A DNA stretch of 20,771 bases from Botryococcus braunii (taxonomy: Eukaryota; Chlorophyta; Trebouxiophyceae), in NCBI GenBank assembly GCA_002005505.1, contig MVGU01001909.1:1-20771 (forward strand). The letters run 5' to 3'. Of the stretch, positions 8,542-17,175 are shown one piece after another. Within the stretch, counting starts at the first letter, position 1. Each line of letters opens with the position of its first letter. Below the pieces are notes generated by a model. It had not been told where the DNA came from. It saw nothing but the letters and a program-made list of their open reading frames with translations, and ran no database searches. A program made the translations under genes and the position numbers.

Positions 8542-9639
8542 GCCGAAGATGTTCCCCTGGGGACCAAGATTTTACCCGAGGAGCGCGAGCGCACCCTTGG
8601 ACTTGTTAAGGAGTACAGGGATGTGTTTTCCCCTGGCATTACGCAGCAACGTACTACTTTGATGCATCATAGGATAGACCTCGGCTTGCCGCACCTTATC
8701 GCTGTCCCTGCAGAAGCAGTGGTACACCAGGACAAAAGTCTAACGGGAGTTCCCATGCAGCCTAAGTCTGCCGCAGTACAATCAGAAGTACTTAATTTAC
8801 GTCTACCGACGCAATCCCGGGATGAGCATTCCCCGGATCACCTTCAACACGCAGTAAATAGTATGCAGAAGCCTCAGATTAACAGTAGTCACAATACATC
8901 AAGTTCACCCACGAGCCCTCGCTCGTGCATCGCCCAAGAGAATTTATGCAACATAATAGACTCAGACCACTTCAGCCCACTGTTCGCGTCAGCAAAAGTA
9001 ATGTGTTCTATGTTAGAACCAGTTCACTTTAAAAGTGCCCCACATGATAGTACTGGGAGTGCCATGCCTTCTTTAGGCTGGACGCACAAATGTTGTAGTG
9101 TTTTACCTAGAGTGTTTGGAATTCCCACAAGACTTGTTGAAATATTTAGAAAGGGAATAGTATTGCCCGCATTGAAAAGGTTTAAAGTTGCTTATATCAC
9201 CACCGGTAGAATGCTAAAGGATGCAACCTCCCTACGAAGGAAGACCATGCATGATAAGAAGCTTGCTCTAAAGGACTTCAGCCAAAGCAGTATCACGTTG
9301 GCATGTCGGAGTTTGGATTTGGAAGGAATACGTAAGCAAGGAGCCGCGGCACGAGCAATTCAGCCCTGCGCAACTATACTCATGGACCAAGGGTCCCTGA
9401 TCAACAACGGTGATGCCGCAAATGCGGTGCATTCTGAATCACCTCCCCAACACGCAGCAACCGACAACAACACCTACAAAGTACCTTGCAGCAAGGGCGA
9501 AGTACAAGAACTTATTCCAGGGTCAATGACCAAGGACCAGGTGTGCCGCATGCCGCCGTCACAACTTGGGTCATTTTGCTATCATGGATATCTCAACGAG
9601 AAATATGCAACACGTCAGCGCATCCGAGCATCAATATAA
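8542..9639 (+). CDS. RT N-terminal stub fused to an unrecognised ~320-residue open frame
   Basis: Open from 8542 (after a TGA) to TAA at 9637-9639; the first ATG is at 8623. The first 45 or so residues are the classic lead-in to gypsy reverse transcriptase: ILPEERERTLGLVKEYRDVF, then TLMHHRIDLG ending near 8688. Instead of the RT fingers and palm the frame goes on with unrelated sequence. No YxDD, RNase H or integrase motif occurs. The new part is Ser/His-rich at first (about residues 60-110), then has a basic stretch (SLRRKTMHDKKLALKDF, about 9223-9275), and is otherwise featureless. Staying open for about 320 codons is unlikely by chance. It could be a captured host segment, a diverged accessory gene or a fused remnant. 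Confidence 0.6.
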   Translation, partial: AEDVPLGTKILPEERERTLGLVKEYRDVFSPGITQQRTTLMHHRIDLGLPHLIAVPAEAVVHQDKSLTGVPMQPKSAAVQSEVLNLRLPTQSRDEHSPDHLQHAVNSMQKPQINSSHNTSSSPTSPRSCIAQENLCNIIDSDHFSPLFASAKVMCSMLEPVHFKSAPHDSTGSAMPSLGWTHKCCSVLPRVFGIPTRLVEIFRKGIVLPALKRFKVAYITTGRMLKDATSLRRKTMHDKKLALKDFSQSSITLACRSLDLEGIRKQGAAARAIQPCATILMDQGSLINNGDAANAVHSESPPQHAATDNNTYKVPCSKGEVQELIPGSMTKDQVCRMPPSQLGSFCYHGYLNEKYATRQRIRASI

Positions 9640-10113
9640 ATGGAGCAGCATATGTGGAAGGGTTTGGATTCCCGAAGTGGGAGCAATAATATCACACAGG
9701 CTTCTAGTCCAGAAAACTGGCTTTGATCAAGCATTTACGCCTTCATGGTGGAAGCAATCTGAAGCATTTGAACTCTGGTGGAGGAGAATAAGTAGTCGTC
9801 TGCAGTAATTATGTGTTTCTACAAGTGGTGTCTGATATGCCACCATGTTGGCAAAGTTACGCATCGCACGCAGTACATAGGTTGTACCTTATTGACTCAT
9901 TCAATGCAGTACTAGAATATATTGTGACCATCTCAATGCGAGCAAACCCTCTTTGGGAGTCAGGATTTCCAAGTAAATGGGAGTTGGCCCCTAAATTATA
10001 CTCAACATCTCATGCAACATCGAATCGTACCTTATCTTACCTAACAAGCTGTACCTTATGCAAGCCAAAGTGCTACTTCTCGAAAAGACGTACCCAGTCT
10101 TTTCCTTCCTTTT
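9640..10113 (+). other. 3' internal region of retroelement, no assigned product
   Basis: Short open frames cover it: one from before 9640 to 9808 with FTPSWWKQSEAFELWWRRI near 9740-9790, and one at 9813-10115 ending in a Lys/Cys-rich tail. Neither shows a chromodomain, integrase or envelope feature. It lies between the accessory frame and the polypurine tract. Confidence 0.5.
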
Positions 10114-10127
10114 AGGGGGGGAAAGGA
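10114..10127 (+). other. Polypurine tract
   Basis: AGGGGGGGAAAGGA lies nine bases upstream of the 3' LTR start as defined by the match to the 5' LTR. It is the expected plus-strand primer site for an LTR element. The nine extra bases (CGTGACATA) may be part of the true LTR end. Confidence 0.75.
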
Positions 10128-10136
10128 CGTGACATA

Positions 10137-11647
10137 TGTGACGATATAGCAAGTGCCTGTTATACTAAGTAGCCATAATGGATTTCGAACAGAATATGTC
10201 CTTTCCGGGTGCCCTGGAGACCGGGAAGACTGCGCCCTCGAGTCGGGACTTGCGCGGCTCGAGAGGCTTTTATACTGCTTGATAAAACCCTCAATCTTGT
10301 GCCCTTTTAAGTCCCAGCCCCGCACGTGTTGGTCTGGAGTGGGACTTAGAGGGAAATTTGTTGTTTGACACGTTGTTGGCCCGCACGTTGAAGGCCAGTT
10401 TTAATGTGCAGTTCATAAGCAGCTGCTAAACAGTTCCTTGATGTTTCAGGAATCAGCTCGTACTTTCTAGAACAGTGGTGCCGTGTAATGTTTAGCGTCT
10501 CTTCATTGTGAACTTCATGTTCAGGATCTGCTTGATTTAACCAGAACTATCTAGATTCTCTTTACGTGTCAAGTGATCCTGCTTTGTGGATTACGTGGCA
10601 GCTCAGAATCAGTTGTAACCTGGGCACTAGAGGAACGTGATCCCTCTGGACACTTCGTTCCAGCGGGGTCCTGAAAGATCCCGAATCCCCGCGTAAGTTC
10701 GGGGAATACTATTTAAGGGCGACCAGCCGTCCTCTAAACCACGCTGTGCTAGGAAGTTAGGTGAGGGAAACCTCTGTCGTGAGTCTTTGTAACCGCACAA
10801 GTTTGAATCCCAACATTCCTACTAGCCTCGTCCGTGACCACTGCGTTAATGTGCCTGACCGTTTGTCCTTGAATGTCCTAGTCGTAACTTGATCTACCCC
10901 ACTTGTCTGTCGTAACTCGTCGCAATTGTGAAGCAACACCTCTGAAACTCAGTGCCAGTATTGATTTGGATATCGTCTATCAAATCTTAATAGTATCAGT
11001 GAGCATTCCACCCTTTTAGCAAGAACCGAAGATCAATACCAAGATCTAGCCGTCCCACCTTCGTGCAGTAACAATCAATTTACCTGTTCCAGTACCTATA
11101 GTAATTCATAGTTTATCATATAGTCGTTCATAAATTTCATTTAACAAGCGCCGCAAGTAATTTGGTACGAAGCCGCCACACCTAAGTCGTAACATCACGC
11201 ACAGTAGTACCAACCCGGATCCTGAAAAGGAGCATCAAACCCTAACAGTAGGATTAGAATAAAATAGATTAACACCTTTGAAAGTGAAATATCTGATTTG
11301 TAACTCCAGTTAAGATCATACTCCAGCCGTCAACCCCCAAAGTCCGATAGCCCGGCCTGCGATAGGCCGTAAGCCGGTGACCCCGACTACGGATCCCCGA
11401 CTAAAACATCCGAGACTTGAACCGCAGCAGTCTCCGATTGTAACCTCCAGCCTTCGAATCGCACAATCGTAAGTACCAGTAATCCAGTAATCCGGTAACC
11501 AGGTCTCAAGGCCGAATCCTTGAGTGGCGATCCACATAATTTACCTTGATACAGAAGCCGCAGCCCAGCTATTACTAATCGTAGTGCAAAATCTCTAATT
11601 TTCAATCAGAAAAAAATTTGTCTACCTTGGGTAACGGGAACTCGATA
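10137..11647 (+). repeat. 3' LTR, intact
   Basis: 1511 bp, from TGTGACGATATAGC to CTCGATA, nearly identical to the two halves of the 5' LTR. It shows the uninterrupted site (11067-11081) where the 5' copy carries the insertion. AATAAA (11258-11263) is a possible polyadenylation signal. A CCTCGAG ... CTCGAGAGG inverted repeat lies near 10235-10266. The frames that appear inside are the same as those in the 5' LTR and are not genes. Confidence 0.92.
10710..10717 (+). promoter_or_regulatory. TATA-like box in 3' LTR
   Basis: TATTTAAG, the 3' counterpart of 2352-2359, with the same upstream hairpin. If active it would fire outward into the sequence after 11647. Confidence 0.4.
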
Positions 11648-12378
11648 GAGGACGTGACACCCATATGCTTGATCAAAACTGGCAAAAACAAACCATCTAC
11701 TGGAAGAATGGATGACTTTTTCAAATCGCTTCCCTGGATTGCCTTTGCAGCAAAGGGATGCATCATGAAGACATGCACATGCATGTCTTCTGGTAGTATA
11801 TATATGTCTGTATGGGCGAGGTCCCCAAGTCAGGTGCAGCACGTGCAAGTGTCATGTAAAGCAAACCGCCTGCAGAGCAATTGCAACCCACGTCAGTGTC
11901 AACTTACTGTGCTGTCATCGGAATACACACATCAGTGACCAGACATAATCCTATAGGATGCGCTGCGCATGGGCGTGTGCATCAACATTTACACACATTT
12001 AGCCGCTCATGCGCAACGCCTTTACCCGTTGCGAAGTGTATTGCAGGCCCAGCCTATAGGCCTAGCTAGGATGCAACCTAAACCTTACGAGCCTTTTTTG
12101 TTCATGCTGAAAGGTTCGGTTCGACCCTTCCGGTACAGTGCCAGCAAAAATGAAGAAAACGAGGGCCGCTATATTGACATGGAGACAATTGGACCTTGCA
12201 AGGGCCCCTGGCGCCGGCCGGGTTTCCCCGGGGCTCACCAGCAAAGTAGGAAAACCGCAGCATACACACACGCGTGCGCGCACTCAGTCGAGGCCAGTCC
12301 CTAAGTCCAGCCTTTGGGGGTAGGCATAGGGACCAGATGGTTGCAAACCCTCCCACCACTACAACAGAGGAAACCCTA
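11648..12378 (+). other. Downstream flank with two coding-like stretches
   Basis: No gene can be closed here. One plus-strand frame (about 11642-11800) reads DVTPICLIKTGKNKPSTGRM then MDDFFKSLPWIAFAAKG, which looks protein-like but has no known domain and starts inside the LTR. A second (about 12071-12240) reads MQPKPYEPFLFMLKGSVRPF and then a Glu/Asn-rich part. They could be exons of a host gene next to the element. A palindrome CATGCAC/CATGCATG cluster lies near 11770-11790. Confidence 0.3.
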
Positions 12379-12386
12379 AGCGTGCG

Positions 12387-12476
<90 letters not shown>

Positions 12477-12501
12477 CGCACGCACGCACACACGCACACA
12501 C
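12379..12501. repeat. (CG)n-(CA)n alternating purine-pyrimidine tract
   Basis: GCGTGCGCGCGCGCG runs directly into about 75 bases of pure CA repeat and then CACG/CACGCA units. It is unbroken alternating purine-pyrimidine for about 120 bases, the classic Z-DNA composition. The Cys-Val and Thr-His frames through it are artefacts. Confidence 0.96.
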
Positions 12502-12573
12502 AACTTCTGTGATACAGACTGATGTGAACAATGAAGTAGGCATGATAGAAAGGCATAATGAAAGATGACTTAC

Positions 12574-12713
12574 CTTCCCCTTGCCCTGCTGCGGAGGCTC
12601 ATTATCATGGAACCCTTGATGAACCTTGGCCTCGTCCCCGCTTTGCTGGCCTGTGCTGGCTGCGAGGACTTGTTTCAGTGTCCTCATCACCTGCTTCATC
12701 CTCATCAGCTACC
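12574..12713 (-). CDS. Candidate internal exon on the minus strand
   Basis: On the minus strand a TCTCTGCAG acceptor (AG at 12715-12714) is followed by 140 bases and a consensus donor GTAAGT (12573-12568). One frame reads VADEDEAGDEDTETSPRSQ then RPAKRGRGQGSS, an acidic patch followed by a basic patch as in many nuclear proteins, but it ends in two stops before the donor. Another frame reads through to the donor (MRTLKQVLAASTGQQSGDEA ... NEPPQQGKGK). Partner exons were not found. It is plausible as an exon; the gene is unidentified. Confidence 0.3.
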
Positions 12714-12878
12714 CTGCAGAGACCAAGCCGCTATAAAATGGCATGTCAAAAACGTACATAGCCATATATGACAGACTTCTTAAGTCAAGGCACGTCATGA
12801 TGATGATCATTTCATGTCAGGTCAGCTAGGGTATTGGATAGCTGAGCACAAGTGGAGTATAAATCTGAGCACCTGCAG

Positions 12879-13082
12879 CTAATGCGTAACTCATCCCATC
12901 TAATAAGACTCCGCCTCCTCTCCATGGGGGATGGGGGATCCCCCACCCCCCATGTGTCGTCCTTAAATTCCCCTGCCAAAGCCGTGGCAATATTTCGGGA
13001 ACAACTCATCAGTGGTTCACCAAACATTCCCACGAGTGTGGCAGGGTTCATGACACTTGAGACTCATGTATCTCATGAAAAG
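12879..13082 (+). CDS. Candidate internal exon, plus strand
   Basis: An acceptor CACCTGCAG (ending 12878) and a donor GTAAAT (13083) enclose exactly 68 codons open in one frame (phase 0 to phase 0): MRNSSHLIRLRLLSMGDGG, then NSPAKAVAIFREQLI and a hydrophobic/Thr-rich end. No domain is recognised. The next candidate exon (13429 on) begins in the same phase, so the two could belong together. Confidence 0.3.
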
Positions 13083-13428
13083 GTAAATAATTACATCAAT
13101 CCAGCCCAGTGGGCATGATGAGATGCAGACGGATAAACCAACCTTATGTGAGGACCTAGTTTTAATAGTCCTATGCTGTAACATTGATAAAATACTGAAA
13201 ACTGCACCAGGCCCCAGGCCATGGTACATAACCGGACCAGAATTAACCTAACTGGTAGCAGGCCCAGTTGGGCGACACAGATCTTAGGGAAGTGGTGCAC
13301 AGACCTTATCAGCGGGAGGCAAGCTATCTTTGACAGACTCAAGGGAGAGGAAACTCCAATGCTGCTTGGCGAGCTTATATGTACACATTGCCTTTGCCGT
13401 GCTGCCTTCTTATTCTGTTCCTCCCAAG

Positions 13429-13620
13429 AAAACTGAGCGTCCGAGACGTGCCCCATTTCCTGGCAGCAGAAGGCACGGGGGTGTCAATAAACTTGCAAGG
13501 TTTGATGCATATGCTGTGCACGGGCATGACCACCGCAACACTCCACGAAACTTTGCAAAGGCAGCTGCAAAGTCAGAGGCGACTGCAGTCAATGCAGCAA
13601 TGAGGCACACGCAGAGACGC
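13429..13620 (+). CDS. Candidate exon, basic protein segment, plus strand
   Basis: A strong pyrimidine tract (CCTTCTTATTCTGTTCCTCCCAAG) ends at 13428, and an open frame of phase 0 follows: KTERPRRAPFPGSRRHGGV, NKLARFDAYAVHGHDHRN, then an Ala/Lys helix (NFAKAAAKSEATAVNAAM). It runs on into the (CA)n tract, so the 3' boundary is unknown; the end given is where repeat sequence takes over. It is basic and could be nucleic-acid binding; function not identified. Confidence 0.25.
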
Positions 13621-13639
13621 ACGCAAGAGCGCATGCACG

Positions 13640-13709
13640 CACCCACCCACACTCACACGTGCGCGTGCGCTCACACATACACACGCTCATGCACACAGAG
13701 ATCTGTCTA

Positions 13710-13774
<65 letters not shown>

Positions 13775-13781
13775 ACCCACA

Positions 13782-13852
<71 letters not shown>
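13640..13852. repeat. Compound (CA)n microsatellite
   Basis: Degenerate CACACG/TGCGCG sequence (13640-13705) precedes two long blocks of CA repeat (13711-13769 and 13793-13852) separated by CAGACACACCCACACACACATA. The Thr-His and Cys-Val frames are artefacts. Confidence 0.96.
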
Positions 13853-13856
<4 letters not shown>

Positions 13857-13950
13857 ATGCAGACACACACACAGACACATGTGGCACGGAGACACCACTG
13901 CATTCCTGATACTAGCAAGGGGAAAGGTTGGGCAACACAGATCTTAATGA

Positions 13951-13980
13951 GGGGGGGGGGGGAGGGGAGGACCTTCTCGG
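13951..13980. repeat. Poly-G run
   Basis: Twelve G then AGGGGAGGACC. It interrupts a sequence that resembles 13259-13320. Confidence 0.9.
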
Positions 13981-14106
13981 CGGGAGGGGGCCCTTTGCCT
14001 TTGGGGAGACGTTTGGGACTGGTTGCTTTTTTGGCAGGCTTTGTTGCAGTGTTCACCCTCTGGCAAAACAAATTTGGACTGTCCGACACTGCTGTGTTGA
14101 CATAGC

Positions 14107-14234
14107 ATGTGTTGACCAGGGCTAAAGTGTTACACAGACGACTTGACCTGCAGTCTCCAGACTTGTACATAATATGTGTTGACCAGGGCCAAAGTGTTAC
14201 ACAGACGCCTTGACCTGCAGGCTCCAGACCTGTA
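14107..14234 (+). repeat. 61-bp tandem duplication
   Basis: Copies at 14107-14167 and 14174-14234 begin ATGTGTTGACCAGGGC and end CTCCAGAC[TC]TGTA. They differ at about four positions and are separated by CATAAT. The divergence suggests an old or relaxed duplication. Function unknown. Confidence 0.9.
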
Positions 14235-14588
14235 GCTATTTTCCCAGTAAAGGCATACAGTTGAGTCCAAAGAAAGGCACAGAGCTAGTTCCGATGGCAC
14301 GTAACATTCAAGGGTTAGGTATATGTGAAGTACCTTGGCGTTGGGGGGCGCATTTGGAGGTGGTCCAGGTTGATTTGCTGTCTCTAGTGCCTCTCCTTAC
14401 GCACTATCTCCAAACTGTCCCATGACAATGGCATTTCTCAAGTGCTGTAACCCATAAATTACCCAGATATGTTCAGAATAGAAAAACATAAGTAACGCAT
14501 AAACCCCCAGTCATAATAGCCGTACTACGCGATCAAACGTCAAAGTAACGGCATGCATGCTGTCACTTTCACATGAGACCAGGACACA

Positions 14589-14666
<78 letters not shown>
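14589..14666. repeat. (CA)n microsatellite
   Basis: About 39 CA units followed by GAGACAGAAAG. Pure repeat. Confidence 0.97.
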
Positions 14667-14669
<3 letters not shown>

Positions 14670-14813
14670 ACAGAAAGCACAGCACATATGAGGTACAAGT
14701 AACAATCTGGGCCTGCTGCCCCTACCACTCATGCTCTGGTGCAAGTAAACATCCAGGCACATGTGCAATGTGCTGCAGTACGAACGTAAATAAAAAGTTG
14801 ACAAATTATTACC

Positions 14814-14843
14814 AATGATATTTATGGTAATGATATTTATGGT
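14814..14843 (+). repeat. 15-bp tandem repeat
   Basis: AATGATATTTATGGT occurs twice head to tail, then AATG starts a third unit. Confidence 0.85.
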
Positions 14844-15488
14844 AATGCGCTGTACGTATATATGTGCATGTATAAACATCCAACAGGTACAACGCTTTCT
14901 CCAATAGTTAACTCTGCTGCAGGCCCAGCTTTTCGCCTGAGCCTTATGAACTTAAGTGGTGCATCTGCGAGTGGGTGAAGTGCAGGCATTGAAAATGACA
15001 GAAATGGTATGTGGGGCTGGGGAGAGTTTGACCAGTGCTAGCAGACCGGAAGCATGAAGGAGAAAATGTGAATGAACACTCCACATACCAATAGGGGTGG
15101 TGCAGAGTTGGGTTTGAGAGTGAGGGGAAAAGAAAAATAAAGTCGTGCAGGTGGCAATATTAAGTTCATTGGATTACCACACCCCCGCTCCATCCCAGAC
15201 AACTGTGCCTAAGCTGAACAATCCCCAGGACGTGTCAGTGCAAACCGCGTACCGCGGCCGCCTGAGGTAAAGCCCATCTACCTCTTCTGGGTGCTGTGCT
15301 TTGTGGGTGTACAGGAATGGGGTTTAGGGTTTGCCCGTGTGAGGATTGGATGCCTGCATCCTTTTACTGACGCTGGCCCCTCTCTTGGCTATGGACGCTG
15401 CCAATGTGCATCTCAGGGATGTGCATACTCTCAGATGGCCCACATATGGGTGCGTGAGTGGGCTTCATCTTCCCGCGATTTGGACACG

Positions 15489-15489
<1 letters not shown>
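14844..15489. other. Sparse region, possible exon remnants
   Basis: No gene closed. CTGCTGCAG (about 14918-14926) looks like an acceptor and ATG-GTATGTG near 15006 like a donor, but every frame between them has a stop. A plus-strand frame from 15291 (LCFVGVQEWGLGFARVRIG) runs into the (GT)n tract without a known domain. Confidence 0.4.
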
Positions 15490-15568
<79 letters not shown>

Positions 15569-15633
15569 GGGGGGGGGGTGTTTTTGGGGGGGTGGGTGGG
15601 TGGGGTTTTTCCTTTTTTTTGGGGGGGGGGGGG
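15490..15633. repeat. (GT)n followed by poly-G/poly-T blocks
   Basis: About 38 GT units (to 15566), then G13, TGTTTTT, GGGGGGGTGGGTGGGTGGGG, a T8 run and another G13 (15621-15633). The plus strand has four or more G-runs close together, so a G-quadruplex is likely. Confidence 0.95.
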
Positions 15634-15778
15634 TGTATGTGTGGCCCGCCGGGGCCCTGGGGTTGAGATCACCTGGCAAGCTTGCAGTCGGGGTGTGTGG
15701 CAGACAGATTAGGTGGGTTTGTCAGGGAGGTGTCACACGGCAGACCCTGTTGGGGTCGTCCCTGCCCTCCCATGATCG

Positions 15779-15783
<5 letters not shown>

Positions 15784-15810
<27 letters not shown>
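15784..15810. repeat. T27 homopolymer
   Basis: A run of 27 T. Read on the minus strand it is a long poly-A, so a retroposed copy with its tail here is possible; I could not find matching target duplications. Confidence 0.9.
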
Positions 15811-16882
15811 GGTTCTGTGTCCTTGTCCCTGTACATGGGGCACATCCGGACGGGTGGCACATCCAGAAGGCTGGGTTCCTCCCCACAAGCCTGCTTCGCG
15901 GGAGGTGGGCATCCGGTCCCTGTCGCAGCCATCATAACTCCCAGAGGGAAGGCTGTTTCACTGCCATGTCTGTCCAGGGCCCCTGGATTCCGCGAATAAA
16001 AAATATCTCAAAACAGTTATTCCGGATGGAAAAGTTGCATACCCACCTGTAGGATACCCGGTTTTGCGATTAGTGGATGCTTCATTAAAATTTCTAAATC
16101 TGAGAGGGGGCGTGGGGACTTCTGCTGTGCAGCTCCTGCAACAGCAGGAAAAACATGTGGGATGCTGCCTCCCATGTGGAAGCCTCCTAGAGTGCGTGTG
16201 CGTGCAGCACACGCATGCCACGTCGTACCGCGTCGGCCACCTTCTGAAGGTCCCCGCGGGTGGGCATTACGTAATTAGTATACTGGTCGGAGGGCAAAGC
16301 ACCACCTGCAAATGCAAAGGGGGGTTACGTACTGCTAGAAGGGCCTCGGAGGCTGCGGGGCCCGCGGGGGGGGGGGGGGGGGCGCCCAAGCACATTGCTG
16401 CGGAATATAGTCGAGGTCTGCAGGGTCAGGAAGGAGGGAAGGACCGTCTTGTTCTTACTTCCCTAAGCGGCCCCTAGAGTAGGCACTGCCTTCTGGAGGA
16501 GTGCTGCGTAGGACACGCCCCGCGGAGCGGACTCTAGAGAGGAGACACTCCAGCGAAGTGGACTTCAGAGAGGCAGGAGATGGATCATGGGCCATGGGTT
16601 GGTTGAGATGGGTCGTGTCGTTTTGTATATTCACGGCCCCTCGTTCAGTAATTTTGGTGTGGAAAAACGCGTGCGTTCGGGCCATATATTTTCTCCCTCA
16701 TATATATTTAATGCGTCGGTGGGGATGCGTGTGGCGGTGCTTCTGGAGAGAAGATTTAAATGTCGAGGACCGCTTTTGAAAGTGTACCAGAAAGATATCT
16801 TCTCGTTTGGGAGCCGGGTCCTCAATTTAGAAGATTGGAAGGCTGAGTGACGGTTTTGTATGCAGTTTTAGGATCCCCAGTT
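15811..16882. other. Unassigned region with poly-G tract
   Basis: Contains a G17 run (16366-16382). A plus-strand frame of 137 codons (16064-16477) and two overlapping frames near 16501-16850 show no domain, no codon regularity I can judge and no clear splice pairing. Several GGAG-rich words (CTAGAGAGGAGACACTCCAG) repeat loosely near 16490-16580. Confidence 0.5.
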
Positions 16883-16980
16883 GAGAAGACTGTAGATGTG
16901 GTAGGGTTTTCAGATGAGAAGACTGTAGATGTGGTAGGGTTTCCAGATCAGCAGACCGTGTATGTGGTCGATTTGCAGAT
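16883..16980 (+). repeat. 33-bp tandem repeat, three copies
   Basis: Copies at 16883-16915, 16916-16948 and 16949-16980. Units 1 and 2 differ at one base (GGGTTTTCAGAT vs GGGTTTCCAGAT); unit 3 is diverged and one base shorter. A fourth partial unit starts GAGAAG at 16981. Confidence 0.92.
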
Positions 16981-17131
16981 GAGAAGCGATAGAGAAGCTT
17001 GAGCGATGGAGTGCTGCCTTGGGTTTTCCCAATATGGGCTCCTCCAATGAATGTTTAGCATAGCAGTTAGGAGGGGTTAGCTGCCCCGATGGGCACTTAC
17101 TGCAGCACATACTATGTCCTATATAGGACAT
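16910..17131 (-). other. Minus-strand frame with Cys pattern, possible outlying repeat copy
   Basis: This minus-strand frame contains CCSKCPSGQLTPPNC followed by SLEEPILGKPKAA. The order CxxC, NC, then acidic-x-x-x-x-G-x-P resembles the Cys-rich units just upstream on the same strand (17229-17612) but is much diverged. The lower part overlaps the 33-bp repeat and is probably not coding. Treated as a possible decayed copy only. Confidence 0.25.
17114..17131. other. Perfect 18-bp palindrome
   Basis: ATGTCCTATATAGGACAT is its own reverse complement. The half word TATAGGACAT recurs in the 24-bp repeats at 17616-17687. Confidence 0.9.
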
Positions 17132-17175
17132 GTAAAGCAGTCATTAGGCGCCTCTTACAGGGACTAGCTACTTTA

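Noticed and set aside
8542..10113. Integrase or chromodomain at the 3' end of the retroelement
   Set aside because: No HHCC, DDE or aromatic-cage pattern was seen in any frame.
12102..12556. Cys-Val and Thr-His rich frames over the (CA)n tract
   Set aside because: Simple-repeat artefacts; the same happens at 13589-14170, 14511-14879 and 15291-15712.
15682..15999. Open frame across poly-T encoding a Phe run
   Set aside because: A homopolymer artefact with no homology or splice support.
16064..16477. 137-codon plus-strand frame
   Set aside because: It crosses a poly-G run as a Gly stretch and has no domain; retained only as unassigned sequence.
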